64,000 nucleotides of DNA, taken from assembly GCF_963665995.1 (NCBI RefSeq), contig NZ_OY762512.1, positions 4,774,001 to 4,838,000 of the forward strand, given 5' to 3'. Positions 26,910 through 36,343 of the stretch are shown one piece after another. Positions within the stretch are counted from its first letter, which is position 1, and each line of letters starts with the position of its first letter. A model generated the notes under the pieces. That model had not been told where the DNA came from, did no database searches, and was given only the letters and a program-made list of their open reading frames with translations. The stretch is from Pleurocapsa sp. FMAR1 (GTDB lineage: Bacteria > Cyanobacteriota > Cyanobacteriia > Cyanobacteriales > Xenococcaceae). The position numbers were made by a program, and so were the translations under genes.

Positions 26910-26988
26910 GTAAGGGCGTTTCGCGAAAGCGGTGAGACCCCGCGTCGCCGATAGGCGCAAGGGAATGCTCACCAAGACGCGCCCTTAC
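26910..26988. repeat. Nested GC-rich palindromic repeat
   Basis: Outer arms GTAAGGGCG (26910-26918) and CGCCCTTAC (26980-26988) pair perfectly. Inner arms GGTGAG (26931-26936) and CTCACC (26968-26973) also pair. The 35 bases at 26927-26961 match the complement of 9299-9333, inside the IS630 transposase, at 33 positions. The inner stem is intact in both although its sequence differs. Confidence 0.8.
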
Positions 26989-27089
26989 GTTAAATGCACT
27001 GTCATAATCTATAGTTCGGTTGCTATACAATCTACAGAGATATTTTTCAAAGAAATAAAATATCCTCATAGCCTATAGATTTAGACCAT

Positions 27090-27614
27090 TTACGTTGCTC
27101 GATCGCTATTAATAAGCTTGCGAGCAGCTATTTTATTGCGTAAGCGAGAAGCTCCAAACATTCCACCTAGAATTAAGATTCCCATATTAGGAGCAACACC
27201 AAAAGGAACGGGAGTCGCCCCACCTGTAACCTGAGAAAAAGTTACTGGAGTAATAAAAACAGGTTGGCTAGTTCCGCGATAAGAACCCTGTATATTGTCT
27301 GATGTATCAATAAATCGCAAATTAGGAATCGTCCCAGAGCGGTAAGTAACCCCAGTAATTGCTCCATTAGCTACGGTAAATGAATTAAGGTTTGGAGAAT
27401 TAAAAGTTAGATTGCTAGGTGTGCTAAGAGATACTGATGATGAGCTTTGGCTGCTAGTATCATCATTCAAACCAAAAATAGTTCCCGATACATTACTGCC
27501 ATTATCATTGAAAGAAAAATTGAAATCTAAAGCACTAGCGCTTTTGGCAAACATAGTTGACGATAGAAGAGCAGCTATAGTTACACCTGCTACTTGAAAA
27601 TACTTATTAAGCAT
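27090..27614 (-). CDS. Secreted protein with PEP/PFE-CTERM-type sorting signal
   Basis: A 174-residue exported protein. Residues 1-28 are a signal peptide ending near SASA. The mature part is Ser/Asn-rich with beta character. The C-terminal tripartite signal is VPFGVAPNMGI (about residues 134-145), a hydrophobic helix LILGGMFGA, and a basic tail RLRNKIAARK. This is the cyanobacterial PFE-CTERM form of the exosortase-recognition domain. The gene is divergent from the exosortase operon at 27903 with 288 bp between starts, so it is a likely substrate of that system. The Gly in VPFG replaces the more usual Glu. Confidence 0.8.
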   Translation of the reverse strand: MLNKYFQVAGVTIAALLSSTMFAKSASALDFNFSFNDNGSNVSGTIFGLNDDTSSQSSSSVSLSTPSNLTFNSPNLNSFTVANGAITGVTYRSGTIPNLRFIDTSDNIQGSYRGTSQPVFITPVTFSQVTGGATPVPFGVAPNMGILILGGMFGASRLRNKIAARKLINSDRAT

Positions 27615-27902
27615 AAAGAAAAAATATAAAGTACATATAAAGGCTATCTTTTTTATCTAAAGATGACTTCAGTGAGATCTCTGTTTTTCCTTTCAGTATA
27701 TTCTCGCATTGTCATATTTTTTAAATTTATTCCCCCAAATTTATTTCACGAAATAAGCTATTCATAATCTGACAGAAGAGAGATAGTCGTCGGTTTGCTG
27801 ATGAATTAAGACTTAAAGCGATCGCGTATCTAAACGATTGCCATTAATAGTTTTCTAAGTTATAAAAAAACATAACTATCTCCTAACAATAGCTAAATCT
27901 GT

Positions 27903-28673
27903 ATGCTGAAATATCGTCTTCGGCGACTACGTAAAAGCTTTCAGTCTAAACCTCGAACTAGTAGTCTTACCTATAAAAAAATTAATATAGCAGTTGAACA
28001 AAAATCTACACATATTATTAATCTAGTCGGCTACGTTATGTTATTTTTGGTATTATTAGATTATGCCTTTTTATTAGCCTCCAAACAAGTATTTGAGCCT
28101 GGTTTTGCCTACAGTACGGGAGGTAACTTGGTTGAGAAGGTTTGGGGTCTTTTGTTAGGATTTTTACTCATCTTTTATCGCCGCGACCAAGATTTGATTA
28201 AACCAGCTGAATTTAGGCTGTTGTCTTTTTTGTCATGGTTTGTTTTGGTTATTGGTATTAGTTACTTTTTAATTATTCCGATAATTGTTGGTAATGCCGT
28301 TCGCATTCATCGCCTAGAGCAAGCTCAAATGATGAATCAAGTTAATGTACAAAAGTCTCAGGTTCAACAATATTCTCAACAACTAAACCAAGCTAGCCCT
28401 AAACAACTCGATGATTTATTACAAAACTATCAACAGACTACCGATCTTAAAGTTACTTCAGTACAGCAATTAAAAAGTAATTTATTAGATCAAGCCAAAC
28501 AAAAACAAGCAGCCACAAAACAAGAACTTCTAACTAAGTTTAGTCAGCAAAAAACTAGTCTTTTTAAAACTACGGTGAAGTGGTCAATTGGAGCAATTAT
28601 TTCTGGTGTATGTTTTATTTTGATTTGGAAACATACAAACTGGACAAGAGCAAAGAGCAAGATATTAAACTAA
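27903..28673 (+). CDS. HpsJ-like protein, cyanoexosortase A-associated
   Basis: A 256-residue membrane protein. There are membrane segments near residues 38-58, 80-95 and 105-130, then a Gln-rich coiled coil (~140-220) and a last helix (~228-245). This is the layout of HpsJ-type proteins, named from hormogonium polysaccharide genes, and its position before a cyanoexosortase matches the known gene pair. The role is probably assembly or scaffolding at the envelope. It is the first gene of a three-gene operon, with its stop two bases before the exosortase ATG. Confidence 0.8.
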   Translation: MLKYRLRRLRKSFQSKPRTSSLTYKKINIAVEQKSTHIINLVGYVMLFLVLLDYAFLLASKQVFEPGFAYSTGGNLVEKVWGLLLGFLLIFYRRDQDLIKPAEFRLLSFLSWFVLVIGISYFLIIPIIVGNAVRIHRLEQAQMMNQVNVQKSQVQQYSQQLNQASPKQLDDLLQNYQQTTDLKVTSVQQLKSNLLDQAKQKQAATKQELLTKFSQQKTSLFKTTVKWSIGAIISGVCFILIWKHTNWTRAKSKILN

Positions 28674-28675
28674 AA

Positions 28676-29515
28676 ATGATTCAGTTAAGAAATAAGCTTA
28701 GTTTTGACGATCATCGTTTTTGGCTTTTAACTATTGCTGGTTTATTAATCGCCTTCAATTTGTGTTTGGTAGATTATAGTTCGGTATATTTATTGTTTTG
28801 GTGTGCAGCACTATCAATTACTTGGCGCAGAAGAAATTGGCTTGATTTTGAGAGTGACTTTATTTCTACAGCTATTGGTTTGAGTTTAATTACCTGGCTG
28901 CTATTTCGAGGAGTTGTCAACAATCATTCAATTGATGTCATTACGCGAATGTATCCTATATTCTCAGCTGTAGCAATATATTTAGTCGCATCTAAAGCTA
29001 GCAAAATAAGTCAGTACTGGCGGGAAATTGTTATTGTCAGCTTAACTGGTATTCCTTGGGAGCATATCGCTGCGGTACTGTCCCCTATAGACAAAATTTC
29101 TATCCTAGATGCGAAGATTTCTTGGCTAATACTATGGTATCTCGGCTTTGATGTATCTCAAACCGATAACTTAGTTATTTTACCCACAGGAGCAATTAAA
29201 ATTGCTGGGGCTTGTTCCAGCTTTGATTTGTTGGGATTGTTATGGCAATCATGTTTGGTAATGTGCCTCTACTTTACAATTCAGAAAAAACAGCAATTAT
29301 TTCTGTGCTTATGCTCTACCTTTATTGCTTTAGGAGTTAATGGGATGCGCCTTTGTTTGATGGCTTTTTTGGTAGCTAGCAATCATAAATCAGCTTTTCA
29401 TTACTGGCATGGTGGCGCAGGGGCAGAAATTTTTACGACACTGGCAATTTTATTATTAGCTTTGGTTTATTGGTTGCTAATTGAAAGAAAAAGGGAAGCT
29501 ATAAACGAAGTATGA
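28676..29515 (+). CDS. Cyanoexosortase A (archaeo-exosortase family cysteine transpeptidase)
   Basis: A 279-residue membrane protein with about eight helices, expected to recognise and cleave PEP/PFE-CTERM signals and attach the proteins at the surface. The catalytic triad is visible: Cys180 in GACSSFD, Arg225 in NGMRL and a His at 242 or 245 in FHYWHGGAG. I chose the ATG at 28676, two bases after the HpsJ-like stop. A longer frame from 28580 would overlap the upstream gene by 94 bp. The 3' end overlaps the next gene by four bases (ATGA), a sign of translational coupling. Confidence 0.9.
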   Translation: MIQLRNKLSFDDHRFWLLTIAGLLIAFNLCLVDYSSVYLLFWCAALSITWRRRNWLDFESDFISTAIGLSLITWLLFRGVVNNHSIDVITRMYPIFSAVAIYLVASKASKISQYWREIVIVSLTGIPWEHIAAVLSPIDKISILDAKISWLILWYLGFDVSQTDNLVILPTGAIKIAGACSSFDLLGLLWQSCLVMCLYFTIQKKQQLFLCLCSTFIALGVNGMRLCLMAFLVASNHKSAFHYWHGGAGAEIFTTLAILLLALVYWLLIERKREAINEV

Positions 29516-30132
29516 TTCAATTAAATTGGCAAAAGTCACGACTGTTAATTCTGGGTAGCTATAGCTTTGCTATTTTGATATCAGCTATATTTGTCTTAAT
29601 TAAACCCAATCAGAATAAATTTCCCAAAAGTATTGCCTTGAATCGTTGGGAGACAATTAAAACGGATAAATTGACTTATGAATATGAATTGACTGAAGGG
29701 AGAAAATATAAGGAAGAGAAACACAATTTGGGGATGGAGATATATTTTATTCCTAATAGTCGGGGAGAAACTTTGAGCTTAATGAATCAGTATCTAGAAT
29801 TGCAGCTAAAGCCTGAAGATATAGCAGTTAAGTTAGATAGTCAGATTGGCTCTTATGGTTTGCTGAATAAAAACAATCAAACTTATCTTGATACCTGTAT
29901 ACATTCCAGTGGAAAAACAGCCTTTACTTCTCAACAGTTTAGCGAATTAGCCAACAATAATCTTTCTTCTCGTTTATTACCTTGGATTTTCGGCTTATCG
30001 GATTTAAGAGACTGGAGTTGTTTGTGGGTAAATATGTCTGTTTCAACGGATGATGTCACGGAAGAGGAAGCTGCTGGATTGTTAAAGCAAAAGTTGTTTA
30101 CTCTATTGAGTGAAATTAAGTTTGACAAGTAG
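29512..30132 (+). CDS. Cyanoexosortase A system-associated protein (EpsI-like)
   Basis: A 206-residue protein with one N-terminal membrane anchor (LILGSYSFAILISAIFVL) and an extracytoplasmic domain. The domain has WETIKTDKLTYEY, SQIGSYGL and RDWSCLWVNMS blocks. Its place directly after a cyanoexosortase, overlapping by four bases, fits the family of exosortase-associated proteins related to the EpsI domain. It probably helps process the same surface proteins or linked polysaccharide. It is the last gene of the operon. Confidence 0.8.
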   Translation: MIQLNWQKSRLLILGSYSFAILISAIFVLIKPNQNKFPKSIALNRWETIKTDKLTYEYELTEGRKYKEEKHNLGMEIYFIPNSRGETLSLMNQYLELQLKPEDIAVKLDSQIGSYGLLNKNNQTYLDTCIHSSGKTAFTSQQFSELANNNLSSRLLPWIFGLSDLRDWSCLWVNMSVSTDDVTEEEAAGLLKQKLFTLLSEIKFDK

Positions 30133-30179
30133 CTGGCTAAAATTAAATATGCTGATGTGAATTTGATTTTAGCCAGGAG

Positions 30180-30440
30180 TTACAGATTGAAAAGTTCAAA
30201 CATCAATTTCAAGACATCTCGATCGCTATGACTGATTATAGTTGCACCATCTCTAACAACAGATTCAAGAACGCGATTGGTAGTATAGCCACAGGGTTAC
30301 GTACCCCAAAAGCCGAAATAGCACTACTAGCACTATCGTTAAATTGATCGAGGGAACTAATATAGTAGTATCGGCAAAGTCAAAAGCAATCCCGCCAAAA
30401 CCCTTTAAGACGAAGGTAGTGCGATCGCTAACAATCGAAT
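30180..30440 (-). other. Gene-poor stretch with a possible decayed coding fragment
   Basis: No intact gene lies between the exosortase operon and leuD. On the minus strand, coding-like phrases in different frames (VSDRTTFVLKGFGGIAFDFA, then FNDSASSAISAFGVRNP, then RVLESVVRDGATIISHSD) suggest a protein fragment broken by at least two frame changes. I cannot assign a family. Confidence 0.25.
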
Positions 30441-31037
30441 CTACGCATTTTTCCAGTTAATATAGGGCAATTTTGCTGCTGTAGCTTTAATGCCTTGGGC
30501 ATTACCAACCAACTGTCCACAATTATCCCATGTGCCTTCTAGAAACATTTGTTTTGAGCCTTTATTCATCTCAACTGGAACGGAAAAATTATCGCTCTTG
30601 ACTTCCATTGTTTCTAAACTAAGAGTTAAATTAGCTTGAGGATTTTCGCTAATCAATGTCTGCAACCGTTTTATTTCTTTGGGGTAAGCGATCGCACAAG
30701 GAACACCTATCGCTACGCAGTTACCAAAAAAAATCTCGGCAAAACTTTGACCGACGATCGCCTTAATCCCCCATTTAGCTAAGGCTTGGGGAGCGTGTTC
30801 ACGGGACGATCCGCAGCCGAAGTTATTATTTACGACTAAAATAGTAGCATCTTGATAATGAGGCTGATCGAACGGATGTTTGCCCTCAGTCTGGGCGCGA
30901 TCGTCAGCAAATGCGTGTTCTCCCAAACCATCAAAAGTTACACAACGCAGAAAACGAGCGGGAATTATCCGATCTGTATCTATATCATCTCCTATCACCG
31001 CGATCGCTTTACCAGATATTTCTTTAATTTTATTCAT
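30441..31037 (-). CDS. leuD: 3-isopropylmalate dehydratase small subunit
   Basis: A 198-residue LeuD, which with LeuC isomerises 2- to 3-isopropylmalate in leucine synthesis. Family blocks are GDDIDTDRIIPARFL, NNFGCGSSREHAPQAL and FGNCVAIGVPCAI. I place the start at the ATG at 31037 (MNKIKEISGKAI). The open frame runs 31 codons further upstream, but those codons lie in a palindromic repeat and do not look like LeuD. leuC is not next to it, which is usual in cyanobacteria. Confidence 0.94.
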   Translation of the reverse strand: MNKIKEISGKAIAVIGDDIDTDRIIPARFLRCVTFDGLGEHAFADDRAQTEGKHPFDQPHYQDATILVVNNNFGCGSSREHAPQALAKWGIKAIVGQSFAEIFFGNCVAIGVPCAIAYPKEIKRLQTLISENPQANLTLSLETMEVKSDNFSVPVEMNKGSKQMFLEGTWDNCGQLVGNAQGIKATAAKLPYINWKNA

Positions 31038-31060
31038 GTTTTGATTATTAATTACTGTAC

Positions 31061-31139
31061 GGGCCTTTCGTGAGGCACTTGCGTTGCGGAGGTATCCTCC
31101 GTTGAGCAAAGTGCCGAACCCGAAGGGCAAAACGCCCCT
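31061..31139. repeat. Nested palindromic repeat upstream of leuD
   Basis: GGCACTT pairs with AAGTGCC around an inner GCGGAGG/CCTCCG hairpin (about 31085-31102). Outer GGGC and GCCC blocks continue to 31139. The core CGTTGCGGAGG/CCTCCGTTGAG belongs to the same family as 12479-12507. It lies in the leuD leader and would form a strong RNA hairpin if transcribed. Confidence 0.65.
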
Positions 31140-31158
31140 AACTGGCTATTGATTACTC

Positions 31159-32466
31159 CTATGAGCCTGATTCTAATTCTTTTTGCCAATCTCGATCTAT
31201 TTTGTCAGCATTTCTAATATTTTGATCGAGAAGATCGTCTTCGGTAGTGTATGCCAGATCGCGATCGCTAATTACTTTTTGTTGAGCAAACTGACTAGCA
31301 TAGGCTAGTTTCTGACGTAGAGATTGATCGGGCTGGTTGAGAGCGATCGCTCTTTGTTGTCGAGATTGATTGCGCTCAATAATCTTCGGGTTGCGCCCCT
31401 GAATCCAGAAATAGCGCACCAGAGGAACTAATAAATACAACACGCCGTAGCCAAACAGTAGCACTAGAATTGACTGTACAAATGCTACTATGCCACCTAA
31501 TTCTGCTGCGATCGTACCATCCTGTAAAAGATTACCTAAGACTAAAGCCAAAACAATGTTTAACACACCCAAACCAGCAGCCATCGTAATTTGACCACTA
31601 TTAGCCTGACTAAAACGCCAAGGTTTTTCCTCAAGATACCCCGCAGCCGAGATTTGTTCTGATTGTCTATCTTTTGCCGTTACTTGAAGTTCAGGGAAAT
31701 AATAGATTATTTCTCCTTGAGGTGAAACTTCAGGATAGCCATTAAAGCGACTCAGTACAGGAAGCATATAGTCTTCATCTTGATCCATCTTGTCCACGTA
31801 AGGCGCAATTTGTTCTCCTGCTACTGCACCTCTTTGGCTACGAATTACCGAACCAATAGTTTGCCAGCGATGTTCTTCTAGATCGGCATTGGGGTTTCCA
31901 TCTCCAAACAAAAAGGAAAAAACTGATTCTAGAAAATTCATCTGATAATTACTTGTCTGTCTTCTGCGCTGGCGACGACGACGATTGTAGCCAGGATCGA
32001 ACAACCAAAAAATATCGCCAAACCAAAAATGAGGTACAAAAAAGCCTCCTCCGAAACCTCCGCCATAGCTTCTATTACTACCACCTTCTCTATCGTCATT
32101 ACTCGAATTTGCAGCGACTATAATGGCAATGATTGCCACTGCCATCAATAAAATTGAAGCAATTAAAATAATTCCAAAAGAAATCCGAATTATATAAAAC
32201 AAAACCCGCCAGATTTTCGACCAAGTTTTTTGCCAGCGCAGTCGCCAGTACTTATTCCGCAGAATTCCTTGAAAGTTTTTAGGAAACAGATAAACTACGT
32301 CTCCTGATTCTGCTACCTGGAGATGTCCCCCAGCCTCACTTGCCAGGGCTAATAATCCCTGCTGGGCAAAATTTAGTTCTAACCCTGCCTGTGCTGCTAC
32401 ATCGCCAACGGTAACACGATAATCTAGCTTTTCAATTGATTGAACAATTTTAGGGTTGGGGGTCAT
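31159..32466 (-). CDS. Conserved membrane protein with two similar winged-helix-like units
   Basis: A 435-residue protein. Residues ~15-66 form a small domain ending GDVVYLFPKNFQ. Residues ~85-115 are a membrane helix pair. A Gly- and Arg-rich stretch follows (GGGFGGGFFVPHFWFGD, then RRRRQRRRQ). Residues ~205-262 repeat the first domain's pattern, ending GEIIYYFPELQV. Two membrane helices (~290-350) and a charged tail complete it. Similar proteins occur in cyanobacteria and chloroplasts without a settled function. A link to plant At5g03900-like proteins is possible but unverified. Confidence 0.65.
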   Translation of the reverse strand: MTPNPKIVQSIEKLDYRVTVGDVAAQAGLELNFAQQGLLALASEAGGHLQVAESGDVVYLFPKNFQGILRNKYWRLRWQKTWSKIWRVLFYIIRISFGIILIASILLMAVAIIAIIVAANSSNDDREGGSNRSYGGGFGGGFFVPHFWFGDIFWLFDPGYNRRRRQRRRQTSNYQMNFLESVFSFLFGDGNPNADLEEHRWQTIGSVIRSQRGAVAGEQIAPYVDKMDQDEDYMLPVLSRFNGYPEVSPQGEIIYYFPELQVTAKDRQSEQISAAGYLEEKPWRFSQANSGQITMAAGLGVLNIVLALVLGNLLQDGTIAAELGGIVAFVQSILVLLFGYGVLYLLVPLVRYFWIQGRNPKIIERNQSRQQRAIALNQPDQSLRQKLAYASQFAQQKVISDRDLAYTTEDDLLDQNIRNADKIDRDWQKELESGS

Positions 32467-32647
32467 TATTGGTCACGAGAATAAAAATACTTACTTTTTC
32501 TATATTTTATCGTTTAAATTTTCTCTCTTGGATAAGTTTTGAGCAAAAGACAGCAAAAAGGCTAAATGCTATTTTTCAAGTATCAAAAACATTTAGCCCA
32601 AGATGAATTTTGTTTAACCCGTGCTGGTGTTGTCAAAAAATGAAAAG

Positions 32648-33274
32648 CTAGCGTAAAAAACAGCTTACTAGCCAAAATAGACATAAAGTTACCGCAGAAG
32701 CAAATTGATCTACACCTAAAACAGTTACACCACCCTGACCGAAAAGCAGGTTAGCCAAGCCAGTACCAAGAGCAATACCGACAAATAGAGCAATAAAACT
32801 GATTAAAAATGCGCGCCCTGAACGTCCCTCTTTACGATTGAGAAAATAGATATTGGCAATAAAGCCTAAAGCCATTAGGAGAGGAACGATAGAAGCTGCT
32901 GAATTTTGAGAAAAAACGGCGATCGCTGATAGAGTCAAGAAAATGCCTGTAGGCCAAAGAATATCAGCTTGAGAAGGGGTGTCTATTAGCTCTTGTAGCC
33001 AAACAGCAGAGTCTTCCTTAACAATTTGCGGTACTTTAAATGCTTTTTCTACACTGCGCTCAGGAAAGCGAATTTTTTCGGGTACTTTGATTTTACCTTC
33101 TTGACGTAAACGTAAGCGATCCATAATGATTGAGTCGTAAGCAATTTCTACTTGTTCGACGACATTACTATCATTGCTATGCTGCTCAAACAGGCGTTTT
33201 TTAGCAGCCTGTATTTCTTCAAAAGAAGAATTTTCTGTGACCCCAAGTTGTTCGTAGGGATTTTGTTCGCTCAT
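32648..33274 (-). CDS. CPP1-like family protein (J-like domain, DUF3353)
   Basis: A 208-residue protein. Residues 5-50 resemble a J-domain (NPYEQLGVTENSSFEEIQAAKKRL) but lack the HPD motif, so they probably do not stimulate Hsp70 in the usual way. A linker leads to three or four membrane helices (~108-205). This is the design of CPP1, the chloroplast chaperone-like protein that protects protochlorophyllide oxidoreductase, and of its cyanobacterial homologues. It lies 65 bp downstream of the DUF2839 gene on the same strand. Confidence 0.85.
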   Translation of the reverse strand: MSEQNPYEQLGVTENSSFEEIQAAKKRLFEQHSNDSNVVEQVEIAYDSIIMDRLRLRQEGKIKVPEKIRFPERSVEKAFKVPQIVKEDSAVWLQELIDTPSQADILWPTGIFLTLSAIAVFSQNSAASIVPLLMALGFIANIYFLNRKEGRSGRAFLISFIALFVGIALGTGLANLLFGQGGVTVLGVDQFASAVTLCLFWLVSCFLR

Positions 33275-33339
33275 CTCTTAACCTGCTCTTTATTTGTCTA
33301 TCTTAATTTTAGTTCTTAAAATTTTACCCGAGGCTTTTT

Positions 33340-33555
33340 CTAATAAACTTCCCAGAAACCAAATGCTGGTCCAATAAATCTAACGGTAAACCAGACAGCA
33401 GCCATTATAGCTATACCTATCCAAGCACCTTTACTAGTTAGTTTAAGAAATTTTTCTGATTGAGCTTTGGTAATTGGTATCCAAGGCAAAATTCTTTCCG
33501 AGTTTTGCCCATATTGTTTTCCTAGCGATTCTTTACGACGTTTTGATTCTCCCAT
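33340..33555 (-). CDS. DUF2839 family small membrane protein
   Basis: A 71-residue protein. A basic N-terminus (MGESKRRKESLGKQYG) with ILPWIPITKAQSEKF precedes one membrane helix (GAWIGIAIMAAVWFTVRFIG) and a short tail. This matches the cyanobacterial DUF2839 family of unknown function. It is the first gene of a short minus-strand set with the CPP1-like gene. Confidence 0.85.
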   Translation of the reverse strand: MGESKRRKESLGKQYGQNSERILPWIPITKAQSEKFLKLTSKGAWIGIAIMAAVWFTVRFIGPAFGFWEVY

Positions 33556-33655
33556 AATATTAACTATTGATTGTTAATTAGTCAGTCATGGGTCGATCAT
33601 AACGTTTTCTGGTCAAGCAAGAAACCAGTTTAAGTTCTACTTTTTGTTAATAATA

Positions 33656-34306
33656 ATGAAATCTTCTAGAGTTGTTTTCTGTGATTTTGATGGCACAATT
33701 ACCACTGAGGATACTTTTGTCAGAATACTGGAAAAATTTGCCCCCGAAGTAGCTGCCGAACTTCTGCCTATAATATACAGCCGTAAAATGACTCTAATCG
33801 AGGGAATACGGCAAACTTTAGGCTCAATTTCTGCCATACATTATCCCCAAATTATTGAATATATTGCTTACCGTCCAGTGCGTCCTGGACTGAAAGAATT
33901 GATAGATTTTCTTAATAATTGTGAAGTGCCTTTTGTAGTCGTTTCAGGTGGACTAACAGATATAGTCAAAGCAGTATTAAAACATCAGCAGCTAATTGAT
34001 GGCGTATCAGCAATCTATGCAGGAGATGTTGACGTTACAGGCGAATATCTGCAAGTTTATTCGGCAATTGGCAGTAAAACTGAATTAGTTGCCAAAGCAG
34101 AGGTAATGAAAAAATATCCAGCAGCAGAAAAAATTGCCATTGGTGATTCGGTCACGGATATTAATATGTCATTAGCTGCGGATTTAGTTTTTGCTCGCGA
34201 TCGCCTACCAGCATATTTAGATGAAGAAAATAAGCCCTACGTTCAGTGGCAAGATTTCTTTGAGGTGCGCGACTACTTAGCTGCTCGTTGGCAAATTGAT
34301 ATTTAA
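33656..34306 (+). CDS. HAD-family phosphatase, MtnX-like
   Basis: A 216-residue haloacid-dehalogenase phosphatase. Motif I is FCDFDGTITTEDTF (nucleophile Asp), motif II is VVSGG, and motif IV is AIGDSVTDINM. The sequence is like MtnX, which dephosphorylates 2-hydroxy-3-keto-5-methylthiopentenyl-1-phosphate in methionine salvage. No other salvage gene is adjacent, so the substrate remains a family-based guess. I use the ATG at 33656 rather than a TTG four codons upstream. Neither has a clear ribosome-binding site. Confidence 0.85.
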   Translation: MKSSRVVFCDFDGTITTEDTFVRILEKFAPEVAAELLPIIYSRKMTLIEGIRQTLGSISAIHYPQIIEYIAYRPVRPGLKELIDFLNNCEVPFVVVSGGLTDIVKAVLKHQQLIDGVSAIYAGDVDVTGEYLQVYSAIGSKTELVAKAEVMKKYPAAEKIAIGDSVTDINMSLAADLVFARDRLPAYLDEENKPYVQWQDFFEVRDYLAARWQIDI

Positions 34307-34445
34307 GCAAAACTTGAGCCAAAAAACTTGTATTTGCTGTCCTTTTCCAGTATCATTATAAGTTTGTTATTTTTTACTTGATTACCTTAATCTACATCAA
34401 AATAAGCGAGTAAGCCTTAATACTTTGACTATCAAATTAATTTAG

Positions 34446-36143
<1,698 letters not shown>

Positions 36144-36343
36144 ATCCTAAACTAGCACGATCGTAATCAAAGCGATCGCATCAACATATTCCTAATCAAA
36201 ATAAATCCCCAAATTCCCCCTTAAGGCATAAAGTTCAACTTACTGACATAGATCGAGGTATTGACCGTACCTTATTTAGAGTCAGAATAGCTATAGTTTG
36301 GTAAGAACAGAAAATTCTATATAGCGATAAGTTGGAAAGAGGC

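Noticed and set aside
26866-27069. 67-residue minus-strand frame
   Set aside because: Most of it is the GC-rich palindrome at 26910-26988; the product looks random.
28580-28675. Upstream start for the exosortase gene
   Set aside because: It would overlap the HpsJ-like gene by 94 bp and add residues unlike the family; the ATG at 28676 gives a two-base gap.
31038-31130. N-terminal extension of leuD
   Set aside because: The 31 extra codons lie in a palindromic repeat and have no LeuD similarity; the ATG at 31037 gives the normal start.
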